From Oscillospiraceae bacterium (GTDB lineage: Bacteria; Bacillota; Clostridia; Oscillospirales; Acutalibacteraceae): a stretch of 6,605 bases of DNA. This document shows positions 5,832 through 6,605 of this stretch, in pieces. The notes under the pieces were generated by a model. The model made no database searches and was not told the origin of the DNA. It saw only the letters and a list, made by a program, of their open reading frames with translations. Each line of letters opens with the position of its first letter. Position 1 is the first letter of the stretch. The position numbers and the translations under genes were made by a program. The stretch spans positions 1 to 6,605 of the forward strand of contig DXWE01000088.1 in NCBI GenBank assembly GCA_019417045.1, in the 5' to 3' direction.

Positions 5832-5840
5832 AGTATACCA
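5832..5840 (-). promoter_or_regulatory. Putative extended -10 promoter for ligA
   Basis: The minus strand reads TGGTATACT here, an extended -10 element identical to that before tsaE. A TTGACG hexamer exists upstream but is only 10 nt away, so it is not a correctly spaced -35; only weak T-rich matches occur at the right distance. The inferred start near 5825 gives a leader of about 35 nt holding the AGGAGG site. The alternative is read-through from the upstream gene, whose stop is 91 nt from the ligA start. Confidence 0.5.
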
Positions 5841-5882
5841 CATCCGCCGTCAAAACAAAACCGTATCCGGTGAATTTTCCCG

Positions 5883-6557
5883 CTATTCTTCCCGCGTGGC
5901 CCCGCTGCGAAACGCCATACCGGCTCCCAGCAGACACACCAGCGCGCACACCGCGACCCCGGTGGCCAGATTCATCCGCCAAATGGCGGGCGCCTCCATC
6001 CCGCCGAAGGACACGAGCATGGAGCGCTGCAAAGCCAGCAGGGAGGCCGCGGCGTCCGCCAGCCCGATATTGCGGATGGCCGACAGCAGCTGGGAGCGGT
6101 GCCGCCGGACCCGCACGGCCTGGACACAGGCCAGCGTGAGTTTGCCAAACGTATACGCCGCCAGGGCGATCATCGTGATCTCGGGGTGGCGGGCGGCGGT
6201 CTCCTGCCGCAGGCTGAGGTACACCGTGAAAGCCAGCACGGCCGACAGCCCCCTCAGCAGCACCCCGGCGCCCCGTCTCACCCGCCGCTCGCCCGCCGCC
6301 GATCGCCGCCTGGCGCCAGAGAGCACAACAGAGAACCGCAGCAGGCTGAGCAGGGTATAATACCCGCCCAGCGCCCCCAGCCAGTGAGAAGCGGTGAGCG
6401 CCGCCCAGATCCCGTGAACCAGCGCAAAAAGCAGGTTCAGCGCGAGTCCCGCCGTGGCGGCGATAATCGTCCGGCGGCGGTAATCGCACGCCAGATACCG
6501 CGCGGCAGGCGTGTGGCGGACAACCTGCCGCGCCCTCTCCCGCAGCCGCCCGCCCAT
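5883..6557 (-). CDS. Six-span integral membrane protein, unknown function
   Basis: I recognise no named function. The 224-residue product begins with a basic segment (1-30), then six likely membrane spans (about 31-52, 58-80, 95-115, 125-147, 158-178, 197-217) joined by Arg-rich loops such as the one at about 82-95. Conserved-looking blocks are RYLACDYRRRT (20-30), HWLGALGGYYTLLSLLRF (58-75), AAYTFGKLTLA (133-143), LALQRSM (174-180) and WRMNLATG (193-200). From memory these resemble an unnamed clostridial family with YTF and MN.TG motifs, but this needs a profile search. No catalytic motif or signal peptide is visible. The ATG at 6557 is chosen because it falls 4 nt after the apparent stop of an upstream frame, suggesting translational coupling; a TTG at 6581 would add eight residues but lacks a good ribosome binding site. 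It lies 91 nt upstream of ligA on the same strand. Confidence 0.75.
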   Translation of the reverse strand: MGGRLRERARQVVRHTPAARYLACDYRRRTIIAATAGLALNLLFALVHGIWAALTASHWLGALGGYYTLLSLLRFSVVLSGARRRSAAGERRVRRGAGVLLRGLSAVLAFTVYLSLRQETAARHPEITMIALAAYTFGKLTLACVQAVRVRRHRSQLLSAIRNIGLADAAASLLALQRSMLVSFGGMEAPAIWRMNLATGVAVCALVCLLGAGMAFRSGATREE

Positions 6558-6561
6558 GGCG

Positions 6562-6605
6562 TCACCGCAGCCCTTTGACAAGCGGGATCTCGCACAGCAA
6601 CAGCA
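6562..6605 (-). CDS. Possible 3' end of an upstream gene (last 14 codons)
   Basis: Reading in from the right edge on the minus strand, one frame gives ...LLLCEIPLVKGLR followed by TGA at 6564-6562, 4 nt before the ATG of the membrane protein at 6557. The tight spacing fits an operon junction, and the hydrophobic run could be the end of a membrane segment. Fourteen codons are too few to identify a product or to prove coding. Confidence 0.35.
   Translation of the reverse strand, partial: LLLCEIPLVKGLR

Noticed and set aside
5883..6557. The six-span protein as a cation-efflux (CDF) transporter.
   Set aside because: It has six spans and His/Asp residues, but I cannot find the paired HxxxD motifs within the membrane spans that define CDF metal sites.

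Overview
The window looks like chromosomal DNA from a high-GC member of the Clostridia (Bacillota). An Oscillospiraceae/Ruminococcaceae-type gut bacterium is my best guess, from memory of family resemblances rather than a search. The grounds are strong AGGAGG-type ribosome binding sites, sigma-A-like promoters with TATACT -10 boxes, an NAD+-dependent DNA ligase of the clostridial kind, a TsaE homologue, and membrane proteins that resemble unnamed clostridial families. Coding GC is clearly high, while the two promoter regions are AT-rich islands.

Layout: (1) 1-206, minus strand: the N-terminal part of tsaE (tRNA t6A biosynthesis ATPase), running off the left edge. (2) 207-386: a divergent promoter region with a good plus-strand sigma-A promoter and a weaker extended -10 minus-strand promoter. 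(3) 387-3516, plus strand: a three-gene probable operon made of a SEDS-family (FtsW/RodA/SpoVE) peptidoglycan glycosyltransferase followed by two apparently paralogous membrane proteins. Each of the two has a soluble N-terminal domain, a CxxC...HxxC putative zinc site, and a multi-span C-terminal membrane region. (4) 3517-3811: a convergent intergenic region packed with hairpins. It contains two identical 33-bp copies of a terminator palindrome bracketing about 196 bp with four more inverted repeats. (5) 3812-5791, minus strand: complete ligA. (6) 5883-6557, minus strand: a six-span membrane protein of unknown function. (7) 6562-6605, minus strand: the possible last 14 codons of another gene, ending 4 nt before gene 6.

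The named genes are housekeeping functions (tRNA modification, cell-wall synthesis, DNA replication and repair). I see no defence system, CRISPR array, transposase, tRNA or rRNA. The two parts most worth a second look are the hairpin cluster between the convergent transcription units, which looks like a small palindromic element inserted in or next to a bidirectional terminator, and the tandem zinc-site membrane proteins that share a probable operon with a SEDS glycosyltransferase.
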